DNA from: JAWLCA01 sp041687395
GTDB lineage: Bacteria; Pseudomonadota; Alphaproteobacteria; Rhodobacterales; Rhodobacteraceae
Reading direction: 5' to 3'
DNA: 64,000 nucleotides
Assembly: GCA_041687395.1 (NCBI GenBank)
Contig: JAWLCA010000017.1
Location: forward strand, 34,596-98,595
A model generated the notes under the pieces. That model made no database searches. It was not told where the DNA came from and saw nothing but the letters and a program-made list of their open reading frames with translations. Positions 1 through 8,304 of this stretch are shown here, in pieces (the first letter of the stretch is position 1; every line of letters starts with the position of its first letter). Position numbers and translations under genes: made by a program.

Positions 1-326
1 TCGGACTGACGCTTGTCGCGATCGGCACCTCGCTGCCGGAGCTGGCGACGACCGTCATGGCAGCCATCCGGCGCGAGGCGGACGTGGCGCTTGGAAACGT
101 CATCGGGTCCAACGTTTTCAACCTGCTTGGCATCATCGGCATTGCGGGCCTTGTCGGTGCGATTCCGGTGGGCGAGGATTTCCTGCAGATGGACCTGTGG
201 GTGATGCTGGCAGCTTCGCTGGTGATCCTGCCTTTCGTGTTCCGCAAGTGGCCGATCAGCCGGCTCTGGGGTCTGGTCTTTACCGGGCTTTACGTCGCGT
301 ATCTCGTGTCTTTGGTCCTGCGTTGA
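1..326 (+). CDS. Calcium/sodium antiporter, C-terminal part (5' truncated by window)
   Basis: The reading frame is open from base 3 and ends at a TGA at 324-326. The visible 107 residues begin within a conserved repeat with the motif GTSLPELATT, the alpha-repeat of the cation/Ca2+ exchanger (CaCA) superfamily. A second conserved stretch, GNVIGSNVFNLLG, follows, and then two hydrophobic segments. Members are inner-membrane proteins that exchange Ca2+ for Na+ (or K+/H+). The downstream reductase starts 8 bases later, so the two may be co-transcribed. The family call is secure from the repeat motif; ion specificity cannot be read from this fragment. Confidence 0.85.
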   Translation, partial: GLTLVAIGTSLPELATTVMAAIRREADVALGNVIGSNVFNLLGIIGIAGLVGAIPVGEDFLQMDLWVMLAASLVILPFVFRKWPISRLWGLVFTGLYVAYLVSLVLR

Positions 327-333
327 GGGGAAG

Positions 334-1110
334 ATGACGGCAGCTTTGGTGACAGGGGCAGGCAGGCGGCTGGGGCGAGCGATGGCGTTGCACCTTGCAC
401 GTCGGGGCCATCATGTCGCCGTGCATTACGCTACCAGCGCCGATGCGGCCGAAGGCGTCGTAGCAGAGATTGCTGCGATGGGGCGCCGGGGTGTCGCCCT
501 GCAAGCCGATCTGCTGGATGAGGACGCGGTGCAGCAACTCGTCCCGCGCGCCAGCGAGGCGCTGGGAACGCTGACGGTTCTGGTCAACAACGCCTCCATC
601 TTCGAGCATGACAATGTGCGCACCGCCACCCGCGAAAGCTGGGATCGCCACATCGAATCCAACCTTCGCGCCCCCTTCGTGCTGATCCAGCGCTTTGCCG
701 AACAGGTTCCCGAACCCGGGACCGATGCCGCGGGCGAGCCTGTCGCACGAGGCATGGTCGTCAACATGATCGATCAGCGCGTGCGCAAGCTGACGCCCGA
801 GTTCATGTCCTACACCGTCGCGAAGATGGGGCTCTGGGCGTTGACGCAGACGGCTGCGCAGGCGCTTGCCCCGGCGGTTAGGGTCAATGCGATCGGCCCG
901 GGACCGACCCTCCAGGGCGCGCGGCAATCGGCCGATCACTTTGCCCGCCAGCGCGCGGCGACCCTGCTGAAACGCGGAGCGGGACCCGAGGATGTCACAG
1001 CGGCCCTATCCTATTTTCTGGACGCCCCGGCAGTGACAGGTCAGCTGATCTGCGTCGATGGTGGCCAACATCTGGCATGGCAGACACCGGATGTTCTTGG
1101 CCTCGAATGA
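334..1110 (+). CDS. SDR family NAD(P)-dependent oxidoreductase (FolM/pteridine-reductase-like)
   Basis: This 258-residue protein is a classical short-chain dehydrogenase. It has the nucleotide-binding motif TGAGRRLG (residues 7-14), NNAS (85-88) and the catalytic YTVAK with Tyr160 and Lys164. The TGxxRRLG form with an Arg pair, rather than TGxxxGIG, is shared with pteridine/dihydromonapterin reductases and suggests NADPH preference. An Asp-Gln-Arg stretch (147-149) lies just before the catalytic Tyr, as in alphaproteobacterial relatives usually found beside uvrC. The start at 334 has a GAGGGGAAG ribosome-binding site. The substrate is inferred, not shown. Confidence 0.82.
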   Translation: MTAALVTGAGRRLGRAMALHLARRGHHVAVHYATSADAAEGVVAEIAAMGRRGVALQADLLDEDAVQQLVPRASEALGTLTVLVNNASIFEHDNVRTATRESWDRHIESNLRAPFVLIQRFAEQVPEPGTDAAGEPVARGMVVNMIDQRVRKLTPEFMSYTVAKMGLWALTQTAAQALAPAVRVNAIGPGPTLQGARQSADHFARQRAATLLKRGAGPEDVTAALSYFLDAPAVTGQLICVDGGQHLAWQTPDVLGLE

Positions 1111-1410
1111 GCATTTTGCGAAGCTTGTGGTGACAGTTGTCCACCCCGGCGACTGGCGTCACAGACGCGTTACGAATCCGTAAGAAATATCAGTCGCTTG
1201 CCCGAGGTCCGAAAAAATGATGTGCAAAAACATGGATTTGAGTTTCTGCCTATTTTTTATGCAGCCCTTCGAACGCCCATGGAAACAAGGAAAATCGCGC
1301 GCAGCCCGGATGTTTTCGACAGAGTTATCCACAGAAATCGTGGAAAGGTTCGCCCTTGCGCTTTTCGCGCATAGGTTGCAGACGAACACAGAATCGCCAT
1401 CTTTCGACAG
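1111..1410. other. Non-coding gap upstream of uvrC with a single DnaA-box-like site
   Basis: No convincing gene is present in these 300 bases. They are more AT-rich than the flanks and probably hold the uvrC promoter. A perfect TTATCCACA nonamer, the consensus DnaA box, lies at 1325-1333; a weaker TTGTCCACC lies near 1136. A single box is not an origin. It may be chance or a minor DnaA-responsive site ahead of a DNA repair gene. Confidence 0.4.
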
Positions 1411-3288
1411 ATGACCAAGGACGACCCGAACAGCGCGGCAGAAAACCTGACGGGGCATGCCCTTATCGCCTCGTTGGTCCGGACGCTCGATGGCTCTCCC
1501 GGCGTCTATCGGATGCTAGATGCCGAGGCGCGGGTGCTCTATGTCGGCAAGGCGCGCAACCTGCGCGCGCGGGTCGCGAATTACGCGCGCCCCTCTGGTC
1601 ATTCCGCGCGCATCGCGCGGATGATCGACGAGACGGCGCAGTTGATGTTCCTGACCACGCGCACCGAGACCGAAGCGCTGCTGCTGGAACAGAACCTCAT
1701 CAAGCAGCTGAAGCCGCGCTACAATGTGTTGCTGCGCGACGACAAGAGCTTCCCGAACATCCTGATCGCCAAGGATCACGCCTTTCCCCAGATCCGTAAG
1801 CATCGCGGGCGCCGGTCAGACAAGGGCAGCTACTACGGCCCCTTTGCCAGCGCGGGCGCCGTCAACCGTACCCTGAACCAGTTGCAGAAGGTGTTCCTGC
1901 TGCGCAACTGCACGGATTCGACCTTCGAAAGCCGCACGCGGCCTTGCCTGCTGTATCAGATCAAGCGCTGCAGCGCGCCCTGCGTTGGCTATGTGACCGA
2001 GACGGAATACGCCGGCCTTGTCGCCGATGCCGAACGCTTCCTTCAGGGTAAGTCGACCGCAGTGCAGGTACAACTGGCCGCAGAGATGCAGGCGGCGGCC
2101 GAGTCGATGGAGTTCGAGCGGGCTGCGGCCCTGCGCGACCGAATCCGGGCGCTGACGGCAGTGCAGAGCGTTCAGGGCATCAATCCGCGCGGTGTCGCCG
2201 AGGCGGACGTGATCGCCCTGCACATGGAGGGCGGGCAGGCTTGCGTGCAGGTCTTCTTCATCCGCGCGAACCAGAGCTGGGGCAACCGAGACTACTTCCC
2301 TCGTACCGGCGCGGGAGCGGAAGAGGCCGAGATCCTCGAAGCCTTTCTGACCCAATTCTACGATGACAAGACGCCGCCGCGATTGATCCTGCTGTCGCAC
2401 CCGGTCGCCAACGAGGATCTGGTGGCCCAAGTTCTGGCCGATCGTGCGGGACGCAAGGTCGAACTGGCCGTCCCGAAACGGGGCGAAAAGGCCGAGCTTG
2501 TGGAAAACGCCGCTCGCAACGCCCGCGAAAGCCTTGCGCGCAAGCTGGCCGAGAGCGCGAGCCAGGCAAGGTTGCTGGAGGGTCTGGCGGAAGCCTTCGA
2601 CTTGGAAGCCCCCCCGCGCCGGATCGAGGTCTATGACAACAGCCATATCCAGGGCAGCAACGCCGTGGGCGGCATGATCGTCGCCGGGGCTGACGGGCTG
2701 CTCAAGAGCCAGTATCGAAAGTTCAACATCCGCGGCGATGCACTGACACCGGGTGACGATTTCGGCATGATGAAAGAGGTGCTGAGCCGCCGCTTCGACC
2801 GTCTGTTGAAGGAAGATCCGGACCGCGAGGGCGAAACTTGGCCAGATCTGTTGCTGATCGACGGCGGGGCGGGGCAGGTGAGCGCGGTCGCCGGGATCCT
2901 TGGCAATCTGGGGATCGATGACATCCCGATCATCGGAGTCGCGAAAGGTATCGACCGCGACGCCGGGAAAGAGGAGTTCCACCGTCCGGGCCATAGGCCC
3001 ATGGCGCTGCGGATGAACGATCCGGTCCTCTACTTCATCCAACGCCTGCGGGATGAGGCGCACCGCTTTGCGATCGGCGCGCACCGGGCGAAGCGCGCCA
3101 AGGCTGTAGGCGCCACGCCCTTGGACGAGGTGCCGGGAGTCGGCGCGGCCCGAAAGCGCGCGCTGCTGACGCATTTCGGCAGCGCCAAGGCAGTCAGCCG
3201 CGCGGGGCTGGAAGATCTGAAGGCGGTCGAGGGGATTTCCGAGAGCATCGCGCGGACCGTCTACGATTTCTTCCACGCCCGTGGCTGA
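1411..3288 (+). CDS. uvrC: UvrABC excinuclease subunit C
   Basis: UvrC makes both incisions around a lesion in nucleotide excision repair, recruited by UvrB bound to damaged DNA. The 625-residue length is typical. In order: a GIY-YIG nuclease domain (GVY at 31-33, YVG at 44-46), the cysteine cluster around CLLYQIKRCSAPC, a UVR (UvrB-binding) segment, the RNase H-like endonuclease domain with VYDNSHIQG and DLLLIDGG, and C-terminal helix-hairpin-helix repeats (EVPGVGAARKRALL, AVEGISESIA). The ATG at 1411 lacks a strong Shine-Dalgarno but gives the canonical N-terminus. In many alphaproteobacteria the next gene is pgsA; here a 10-kb catabolic block intervenes. The stop lies 6 bases from the convergent lysR stop. 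Confidence 0.97.
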   Translation: MTKDDPNSAAENLTGHALIASLVRTLDGSPGVYRMLDAEARVLYVGKARNLRARVANYARPSGHSARIARMIDETAQLMFLTTRTETEALLLEQNLIKQLKPRYNVLLRDDKSFPNILIAKDHAFPQIRKHRGRRSDKGSYYGPFASAGAVNRTLNQLQKVFLLRNCTDSTFESRTRPCLLYQIKRCSAPCVGYVTETEYAGLVADAERFLQGKSTAVQVQLAAEMQAAAESMEFERAAALRDRIRALTAVQSVQGINPRGVAEADVIALHMEGGQACVQVFFIRANQSWGNRDYFPRTGAGAEEAEILEAFLTQFYDDKTPPRLILLSHPVANEDLVAQVLADRAGRKVELAVPKRGEKAELVENAARNARESLARKLAESASQARLLEGLAEAFDLEAPPRRIEVYDNSHIQGSNAVGGMIVAGADGLLKSQYRKFNIRGDALTPGDDFGMMKEVLSRRFDRLLKEDPDREGETWPDLLLIDGGAGQVSAVAGILGNLGIDDIPIIGVAKGIDRDAGKEEFHRPGHRPMALRMNDPVLYFIQRLRDEAHRFAIGAHRAKRAKAVGATPLDEVPGVGAARKRALLTHFGSAKAVSRAGLEDLKAVEGISESIARTVYDFFHARG

Positions 3289-3294
3289 GGCGCG

Positions 3295-4245
3295 TCACGC
3301 GTAAATCCGATCCTCGATCGGCGTTTTCTCGATCTTCTGCAACAGGTCGCCGAGCAGCGATTGCTCCGCGCGGTTCAACTGCGCGCGCGGGTTCCAGACC
3401 ACGTGCACGTCGATGGCCGGCGGCGCGTCGTGCGGCGGCAGGCGCCAGAGCCGGCCCATCGCCACATCCTCGCGGACCACGTGGATCGGCAACGGCCCTA
3501 TGCCGAGGCCTGCGATGATCATGCGCCGCACCTCTTCCAGATTGGCCGAGGTGCCGACCACCCGGTCATCCAGCCCAGCTGCGGCCCGCATCAGGGTGAC
3601 CGGGCGCAGCGCGTCGCCCATCTGGTCGGTCACGAAACTGACCGAGGGCTGCCCGATCAGATCGGTCATCGCCACGTCGTCGCGACTGAACAGAGGATGC
3701 GACGGGCCGCAGAAAAGGCCGAAGAACTCACGGAACAGGCGACGATATTCCAGCTTCGGGTTGCGATCCTTCACAAGGCAGATCGCGAAAGAGACGCGTC
3801 GCGCCAGCACATCGTCCAAGGCCTGGCGGCTGGCGCTGACCGCGATCGAGATCGTCGCGGCCGGGTGGCGCTGGTGGAATTCCCCCAAGGCAGCGTCAAG
3901 CAGCGGGCAGACGACGTGGCTGGCGATGGCGAGGCGCACATGCCCTTGCACCTCTTCGCGCACCTCGCGGATCAGGGTTCCGATCCGCAGGATCGCGCCG
4001 TTGATATCCACCGCCTCTCCGTAAAGCAGCCGCCCTGCCTCGGTCAGTGCGAAGCGCCCCGGACTGCGGTCGATCAGCTTGCGGCCCAACCGGGTCTCCA
4101 ACCGCTTCAGCGCGCTTGAAACCGAGGGCTGCTGCAGCCCGAGGACTTCGGCGGCGCGCGTGACCGATCCGGCGTCCGCGACGGCGACAAAGGTCCGCAA
4201 CAGGTTCCAGTCGAGTTCGCGCGAGAGTTTCTCGGCAGGAGTCAT
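3295..4245 (-). CDS. LysR family transcriptional regulator of the adjacent transport/catabolic operon
   Basis: The 316-residue protein has an N-terminal winged helix-turn-helix (about residues 12-72, including AAEVLGLQQPSVSSALKRLE) and a LysR substrate-binding domain (about 97-300). It is divergent from the ABC transporter operon, with 91 bases between start codons, the usual arrangement for a LysR protein that controls its neighbour in response to the imported compound or a derivative. A T-N11-A dyad lies in the gap. The inducer is unknown; by context it is the substrate of the PotABCD-like importer or a pathway intermediate. Confidence 0.9.
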   Translation of the reverse strand: MTPAEKLSRELDWNLLRTFVAVADAGSVTRAAEVLGLQQPSVSSALKRLETRLGRKLIDRSPGRFALTEAGRLLYGEAVDINGAILRIGTLIREVREEVQGHVRLAIASHVVCPLLDAALGEFHQRHPAATISIAVSASRQALDDVLARRVSFAICLVKDRNPKLEYRRLFREFFGLFCGPSHPLFSRDDVAMTDLIGQPSVSFVTDQMGDALRPVTLMRAAAGLDDRVVGTSANLEEVRRMIIAGLGIGPLPIHVVREDVAMGRLWRLPPHDAPPAIDVHVVWNPRAQLNRAEQSLLGDLLQKIEKTPIEDRIYA

Positions 4246-4336
4246 TGACAGAATCTATGTTTGTTATCCCAATTATCTATTGGCTCAATACCAAATCGCC
4301 TGTCAATCTCGGCGCCATGCAGAAAGCGAGTCCGGC
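4246..4336. promoter_or_regulatory. Divergent promoter/operator region between lysR and the importer operon
   Basis: The short gap is AT-rich against its flanks. At 4280-4294 lies TTGG-N7-CCAA, which contains a T-N11-A core, the LysR-type box. An 8-base inverted repeat, ATTGACAG (4244-4251) and CTGTCAAT (4300-4307), brackets this site. The arms are visible in sequence; the operator role is inferred from position and the LysR family consensus. Confidence 0.5.
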
Positions 4337-5203
4337 ATGAGCATCGAACGGCGAGAGGCGCGTCAGCCTTGGATTCTGCTGTCACCGGCATTGGGGGCGG
4401 TGGCGCTGCTTCTGTTCGTGCCGCTGCTGTTCATCGTGGTCTATTCGTTCTGGCTGCGCTCTTCGGTGGGTGCCGACACGATGGGCTTCCATCTCGACAA
4501 TTGGCAGAAGGCGGTGACGGACCCGTTCTACCGCTTCATCTTGCTAAACACGTTGAAGATCGCGGCGATCACCACGGTGATCTGCGCCATCCTGGGCTAT
4601 CCTGCGGCGTATTTCATCGCCCGGTCACGCGGCAACAAGCTGATCTTGCTTCTGCTGCTGATGTTGCCGTTCTGGATCAGCTACATTATCCGCACGATGA
4701 GTTGGATCAACATCCTTGGCAATGCCGGGGCGGTGAACACGGCGCTGATGTCACTGGGGCTGATCTCGGAGCCGATCCGGATGCTATACAATGAGGCGAC
4801 GGTGATCCTGGGCCTCGTCCACTTCCTGCTGCCCTTCATGGTCCTGAACGTCTATGTCAGCCTCGATGGCATCGACACCAACCTCGAGGATGCGGCGACC
4901 TCGCTTGGCGCGACGCGCTGGCAGGCGTTCTTGCAGGTGACGCTGCCGCTGTCGCTGCCGGGGCTGGCGGCAGGCGGCCTTCTATGCTTCGTGCTGGGTG
5001 CCGGTACCTACATCACGCCGCTGGTGCTGGGCGGGCCGCGGGATGCGATGTTCGCGAACCTCGTGTTCGAGGCGATCATCACCCAGTTGAACTGGCCGAT
5101 GGGCTCGGCGCTGTCGCTGCTGCTGCTGATCATGCTGGGGCTGCTGGTGGCGATCTACAACCGCTACCTCGGCATGAGCCAACTGGCGAAGGGGCTGGGG
5201 TGA
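4337..5203 (+). CDS. ABC transporter permease, spermidine/putrescine type (PotB-like)
   Basis: The 288-residue protein is an inner-membrane permease with about six hydrophobic segments, starting MSIERREARQPWILLSPALG. The cytoplasmic EAA loop is visible as EDAATSLGATRWQAFLQVTLPLSLPG, which contacts the ATPase. The family imports cationic polyamines and similar compounds. An open frame continues upstream through antisense lysR, but the first credible start is the ATG at 4337. It is the first gene of the operon and overlaps the next permease by one base (TGATG). Confidence 0.9.
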   Translation: MSIERREARQPWILLSPALGAVALLLFVPLLFIVVYSFWLRSSVGADTMGFHLDNWQKAVTDPFYRFILLNTLKIAAITTVICAILGYPAAYFIARSRGNKLILLLLLMLPFWISYIIRTMSWINILGNAGAVNTALMSLGLISEPIRMLYNEATVILGLVHFLLPFMVLNVYVSLDGIDTNLEDAATSLGATRWQAFLQVTLPLSLPGLAAGGLLCFVLGAGTYITPLVLGGPRDAMFANLVFEAIITQLNWPMGSALSLLLLIMLGLLVAIYNRYLGMSQLAKGLG

Positions 5204-5988
5204 TGGGCTGGGGACTGATCCGCATCTACACGATCCTGGTCTACGGCTTCATGTTCCTGCCGGTGGCTGTGGTGGTTCTGCTTTCGTTCAACGCCAACCA
5301 GTTCGGTGCCTTTCCGATGACAGGCTTGTCGCTGCGCTGGTTCGAGGCGTTGTGGAACAACGAAGCGGTGATGCGCGCGTTCCGCACATCCATCGTGTTG
5401 GGTCTCATGACCGCCGTGATCTCCACCACACTCGGCGTGCTCGCCAGCCTGGCGCTGGTGCGCTATTCGGTGCCCGGAAAGAACCTGATCTCGACAGCAC
5501 TCATCGCACCGATCCTGGTGCCAGAGGTGGTTCTCGCGGTCGCTCTCTTGCTGTTTCTCAACTTCCTGGGCATCGGCAAAAGCTTTGCGCTGCTGCTTGC
5601 AGGACACGTGATCTTCACGCTGCCCTTCGTGATCCTGGTGGTGCAGGCGCGCCTTGTCGGCATCCGCCGCGATGTCGAGGAGGCGGCGCTCAGCCTCGGC
5701 GCGTCGCCGGTGCAGACCTTCCTGTCGATCACCTTGCCGCTTCTGATGCCGGCAGTAGCTGCCGGGGCGCTTTTCGCCTTCACCATCTCGTTCGACGACA
5801 TCACCGGTACGCTGTTCTGGAAGCCCGGTGGCGTCGAAACCGTGCCGACGCAGATCTTCGCCATGCTGCGCCATTCCATCAGCCCGGAAATCAACGCCCT
5901 CGGCACGGTAATGATCCTGCTGACCGTTGGCCTGCCGCTTCTGGGTGCGGCGCTGGCCCGAACCCTTTCCATGAAGCGCGGCGGATGA
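5203..5988 (+). CDS. ABC transporter permease, spermidine/putrescine type (PotC-like)
   Basis: This second permease of 261 residues starts MGWGLIRIYTILVYGF. Its EAA loop reads EEAALSLGASPVQTFLSITLPLLMPA. A PotC-like partner beside a PotB-like one indicates a heterodimeric membrane channel. The ATG at 5203 shares its A with the preceding stop codon, so translation is probably coupled. The open frame extending upstream overlaps the first permease and is not real. The solute-binding protein follows after 35 bases. Confidence 0.9.
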   Translation: MGWGLIRIYTILVYGFMFLPVAVVVLLSFNANQFGAFPMTGLSLRWFEALWNNEAVMRAFRTSIVLGLMTAVISTTLGVLASLALVRYSVPGKNLISTALIAPILVPEVVLAVALLLFLNFLGIGKSFALLLAGHVIFTLPFVILVVQARLVGIRRDVEEAALSLGASPVQTFLSITLPLLMPAVAAGALFAFTISFDDITGTLFWKPGGVETVPTQIFAMLRHSISPEINALGTVMILLTVGLPLLGAALARTLSMKRGG

Positions 5989-6023
5989 GAACCGCGCCCA
6001 ACCCCACCAACAAGGAGACGACA

Positions 6024-7166
6024 ATGGACAACACGAAACGATACGAGCGCCTGCTGGATCGCTACCGCAACGGTGACATGGACCGGCGCACCTTTCTGGG
6101 CCTGATCGGCGCCGCCGGGATGGCCTATGGTGTCCAGACGCCCTTTGCCCGGATGGCCAGCGCGCAGGCAGTAACCCAGGTCCGCTTCGACGGCTGGGGC
6201 GGCGTTGTGTCAGAGGCATTCCGGCAATACGCCTTCGATCCCTACACGGCGGCGACCGGCATCACCGTGGTCGACGGCACCTTTGCCGGCGGCGACGAAT
6301 ACCTTGCCCAGGTTCGCGCCAGCCAGGAGGGTGAATACAACATTGCCCATCTTTCGGGCGTCTTTGACTATGCGCGTTACGTCAATTTCGGCCTGACGAC
6401 GGAACTGAACCTCGACAATATCCCGAACATGGCGAACGTGATGGACGCGCTGACGGCGGCGTTCCGGAAGATCACGCCCGATTATCTTTCGGCGGTTCCT
6501 TACAACTACGGAACCACCGGCCTTGCCTATAACCGCAAGCATATCTCGGACGAGGAGATCCGCGAAAAGGGCGCCTCGATCCTGATCGACCCGACCTACG
6601 AGGGGCGGATCGGCGGCTGGACCGACTGGCGCACCCGGATGTGGTATGCCGCGCTGCAGACCGGGCAGAGCCCCAATGACATCCAGGATACCGATGCCGC
6701 CTGGGATGCCGTGCGAACCCACCGCGATCTTGCACTGAAATACTGGACCTCGGGCGCCGAGTTGATGAGCCTTCTGGCAGAGGAGGAAATCTATGTGACC
6801 GAGGGCTGGTCGGGCCGCATCGCCGCCCTTCAGGAACAGGGCCATGACATCGGTTACTACGATCCGCCGAACAGCTTCGGCTGGCAGGAATGTCTGTTCG
6901 TGATCAAGGGCAGCCCGGTCGAGGCGTGCGAGGAGCTGCTGAACTTCATGCTCGACACCGAAACCTCGATTGCCGTGGCCGAGGGGCAGAGCTATCCGCC
7001 GGCTCTGGATCCGACCAAGGTCGACTTGGGTGAGAAGATCCCGACGCTGCCCGCGTTCGACCCCACCGGCACGCTTGCGTCGCTGACCTTTGCCGATCCG
7101 GCTTACTGGAACGGGAATGAGGCCGAGTGGGCCGAAACCTTCAGCCGCGTGCAACGCGGCTTCTGA
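6024..7166 (+). CDS. Periplasmic solute-binding protein (PotD/PotF-like) with Tat signal
   Basis: The 380-residue protein captures the ligand for the importer. The start at 6024 is set by an AAGGAG site at 6012-6017. Residues 20-25 (DRRTFL) form a twin-arginine motif, followed by a hydrophobic stretch and a likely signal peptidase site after AQA (47-49), so export is probably by the Tat route. The mature part is an extracellular solute-binding protein family 1 fold, polyamine-type, with conserved segments such as VPYNYGTTGLAYN. The ligand is not readable; the downstream enzymes suggest a diamine-like amino acid (beta-lysine or an N-acetylated relative). A strong hairpin follows the stop. Confidence 0.88.
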   Translation: MDNTKRYERLLDRYRNGDMDRRTFLGLIGAAGMAYGVQTPFARMASAQAVTQVRFDGWGGVVSEAFRQYAFDPYTAATGITVVDGTFAGGDEYLAQVRASQEGEYNIAHLSGVFDYARYVNFGLTTELNLDNIPNMANVMDALTAAFRKITPDYLSAVPYNYGTTGLAYNRKHISDEEIREKGASILIDPTYEGRIGGWTDWRTRMWYAALQTGQSPNDIQDTDAAWDAVRTHRDLALKYWTSGAELMSLLAEEEIYVTEGWSGRIAALQEQGHDIGYYDPPNSFGWQECLFVIKGSPVEACEELLNFMLDTETSIAVAEGQSYPPALDPTKVDLGEKIPTLPAFDPTGTLASLTFADPAYWNGNEAEWAETFSRVQRGF

Positions 7167-7172
7167 TCGACC

Positions 7173-7197
7173 GGCGCCCCCCCACGCGGGGGGCGCC
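7173..7197. terminator. GC-rich hairpin between binding-protein and ATPase genes
   Basis: A perfect 10-base stem, GGCGCCCCCC (7173-7182) with GGGGGGCGCC (7188-7197), encloses a 5-base loop. No T tract follows, so full termination is unlikely. Such hairpins after binding-protein genes commonly protect the upstream message and lower expression of downstream genes, which suits the greater need for binding protein. The structure is seen; its role is inferred. Confidence 0.6.
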
Positions 7198-7215
7198 CCT
7201 TACCTAGGGAACCGC

Positions 7216-8304
7216 ATGGCTTCTGTCACCCTTACGGACGTGGTGAAACGCTTCGGCACATTCACCGCCGTCCACCGCATGTCGCTGGATATTCCCGAAG
7301 GCAGCTTCGTCACGCTGCTGGGGCCGTCCGGCTGCGGCAAGACCACGACGCTACGGATGGTGGCGGGGCTTCTGGACCCGACCGAGGGCGACATCGCCAT
7401 TGCCGGCCGTCGGGTGAACGACGTGCCGATCCATCGCCGCAACCTCGGCCTCGTGTTCCAGAACTATGCACTGTTCCCGCACAAGTCGGTGGCCGACAAC
7501 GTGGCGTTCGGCCTGCGGTATCGCAACGTGCCCAAGGCCGAGATCGCGCGCCGGGTGAAAGAGGCGCTGGAACTGGTGCAACTTCCGCATCTTGCCGGGC
7601 GCTACCCGAAGGAATTGTCCGGCGGTCAGCAGCAGCGCATCGCGCTGGCCCGTGCCGTCGTGATCGAGCCTGACGTGCTGTTGCTGGATGAGCCGCTGTC
7701 CGCGCTTGACGCCAACCTGCGCGAAGACATGCGGGTGGAGCTGAAGAACATCCAGAAGCGGATCGGCGTTACCTCGATCTTCGTCACCCACGACCAGTCC
7801 GAGGCGCTGGCGATGTCCGACCGGATCATTGTCATGTCCGACGGCCGGGTAGAGCAGATCGGCCCGCCGGAAGAGGTCTACAACACACCTGCCACCGAAT
7901 TTGTCGCCCGGTTCCTGGGGGCCGCCAACATCCTGCCAGCGGAGGTGCTAGGGGTGGATGGCGAGGTCGTGGCGCTTGATGTCCCCGGCGTTGGCCGTAT
8001 TCAGGTGCCCCGCGCCCGCGCGCCGCAGATCGCCGGAGCGGGCGACGCGCGGCTGGTGGTGCGCGCCGAAAAGCTGCACCTGATGCCCGAGGGACAGGTC
8101 GAGGAATATGCGCTGATGATCCCGGCGATTGTCGAGGCGGTGGATTATCAGGGCCAGTCCGCGCGCTACTTCCTGCGCTTGGGCGAGGTACAATTGCAGG
8201 CGATCAACATGATCGAGGAGCGCCCCTTTGCCGAAGGTGAGACGGTCTCGCTGCGCCTGCGGCCGCGCGACTGTGCCGCCCTGCCAGCCGGAGGTGGCAA
8301 ATGA
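7216..8304 (+). CDS. ABC transporter ATP-binding protein (PotA-like)
   Basis: The 362-residue ATPase energises the importer. Walker A is GPSGCGKTT (36-44), the Q-loop is in VFQNYALFP (81-89), the signature is LSGGQ (135-139), Walker B is VLLLDE (155-160), and the H-loop lies in FVTHDQSEALAMSD. A C-terminal TOBE-like regulatory domain occupies roughly residues 240-360. All catalytic motifs are intact. The ATG at 7216 follows AGGGA at 7206-7210. The stop overlaps the aminotransferase start (ATGA), tying transport and catabolism in one message. Confidence 0.93.
   Translation: MASVTLTDVVKRFGTFTAVHRMSLDIPEGSFVTLLGPSGCGKTTTLRMVAGLLDPTEGDIAIAGRRVNDVPIHRRNLGLVFQNYALFPHKSVADNVAFGLRYRNVPKAEIARRVKEALELVQLPHLAGRYPKELSGGQQQRIALARAVVIEPDVLLLDEPLSALDANLREDMRVELKNIQKRIGVTSIFVTHDQSEALAMSDRIIVMSDGRVEQIGPPEEVYNTPATEFVARFLGAANILPAEVLGVDGEVVALDVPGVGRIQVPRARAPQIAGAGDARLVVRAEKLHLMPEGQVEEYALMIPAIVEAVDYQGQSARYFLRLGEVQLQAINMIEERPFAEGETVSLRLRPRDCAALPAGGGK

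Noticed and set aside
1325..1333. Replication origin at the DnaA box
   Set aside because: Only one perfect box; no cluster, AT-rich unwinding element or origin-linked genes.
1816..3276. 486-codon minus-strand ORF opposite uvrC
   Set aside because: It lies fully antisense to a confident uvrC and results from GC-rich codon bias; no motif is recognised.
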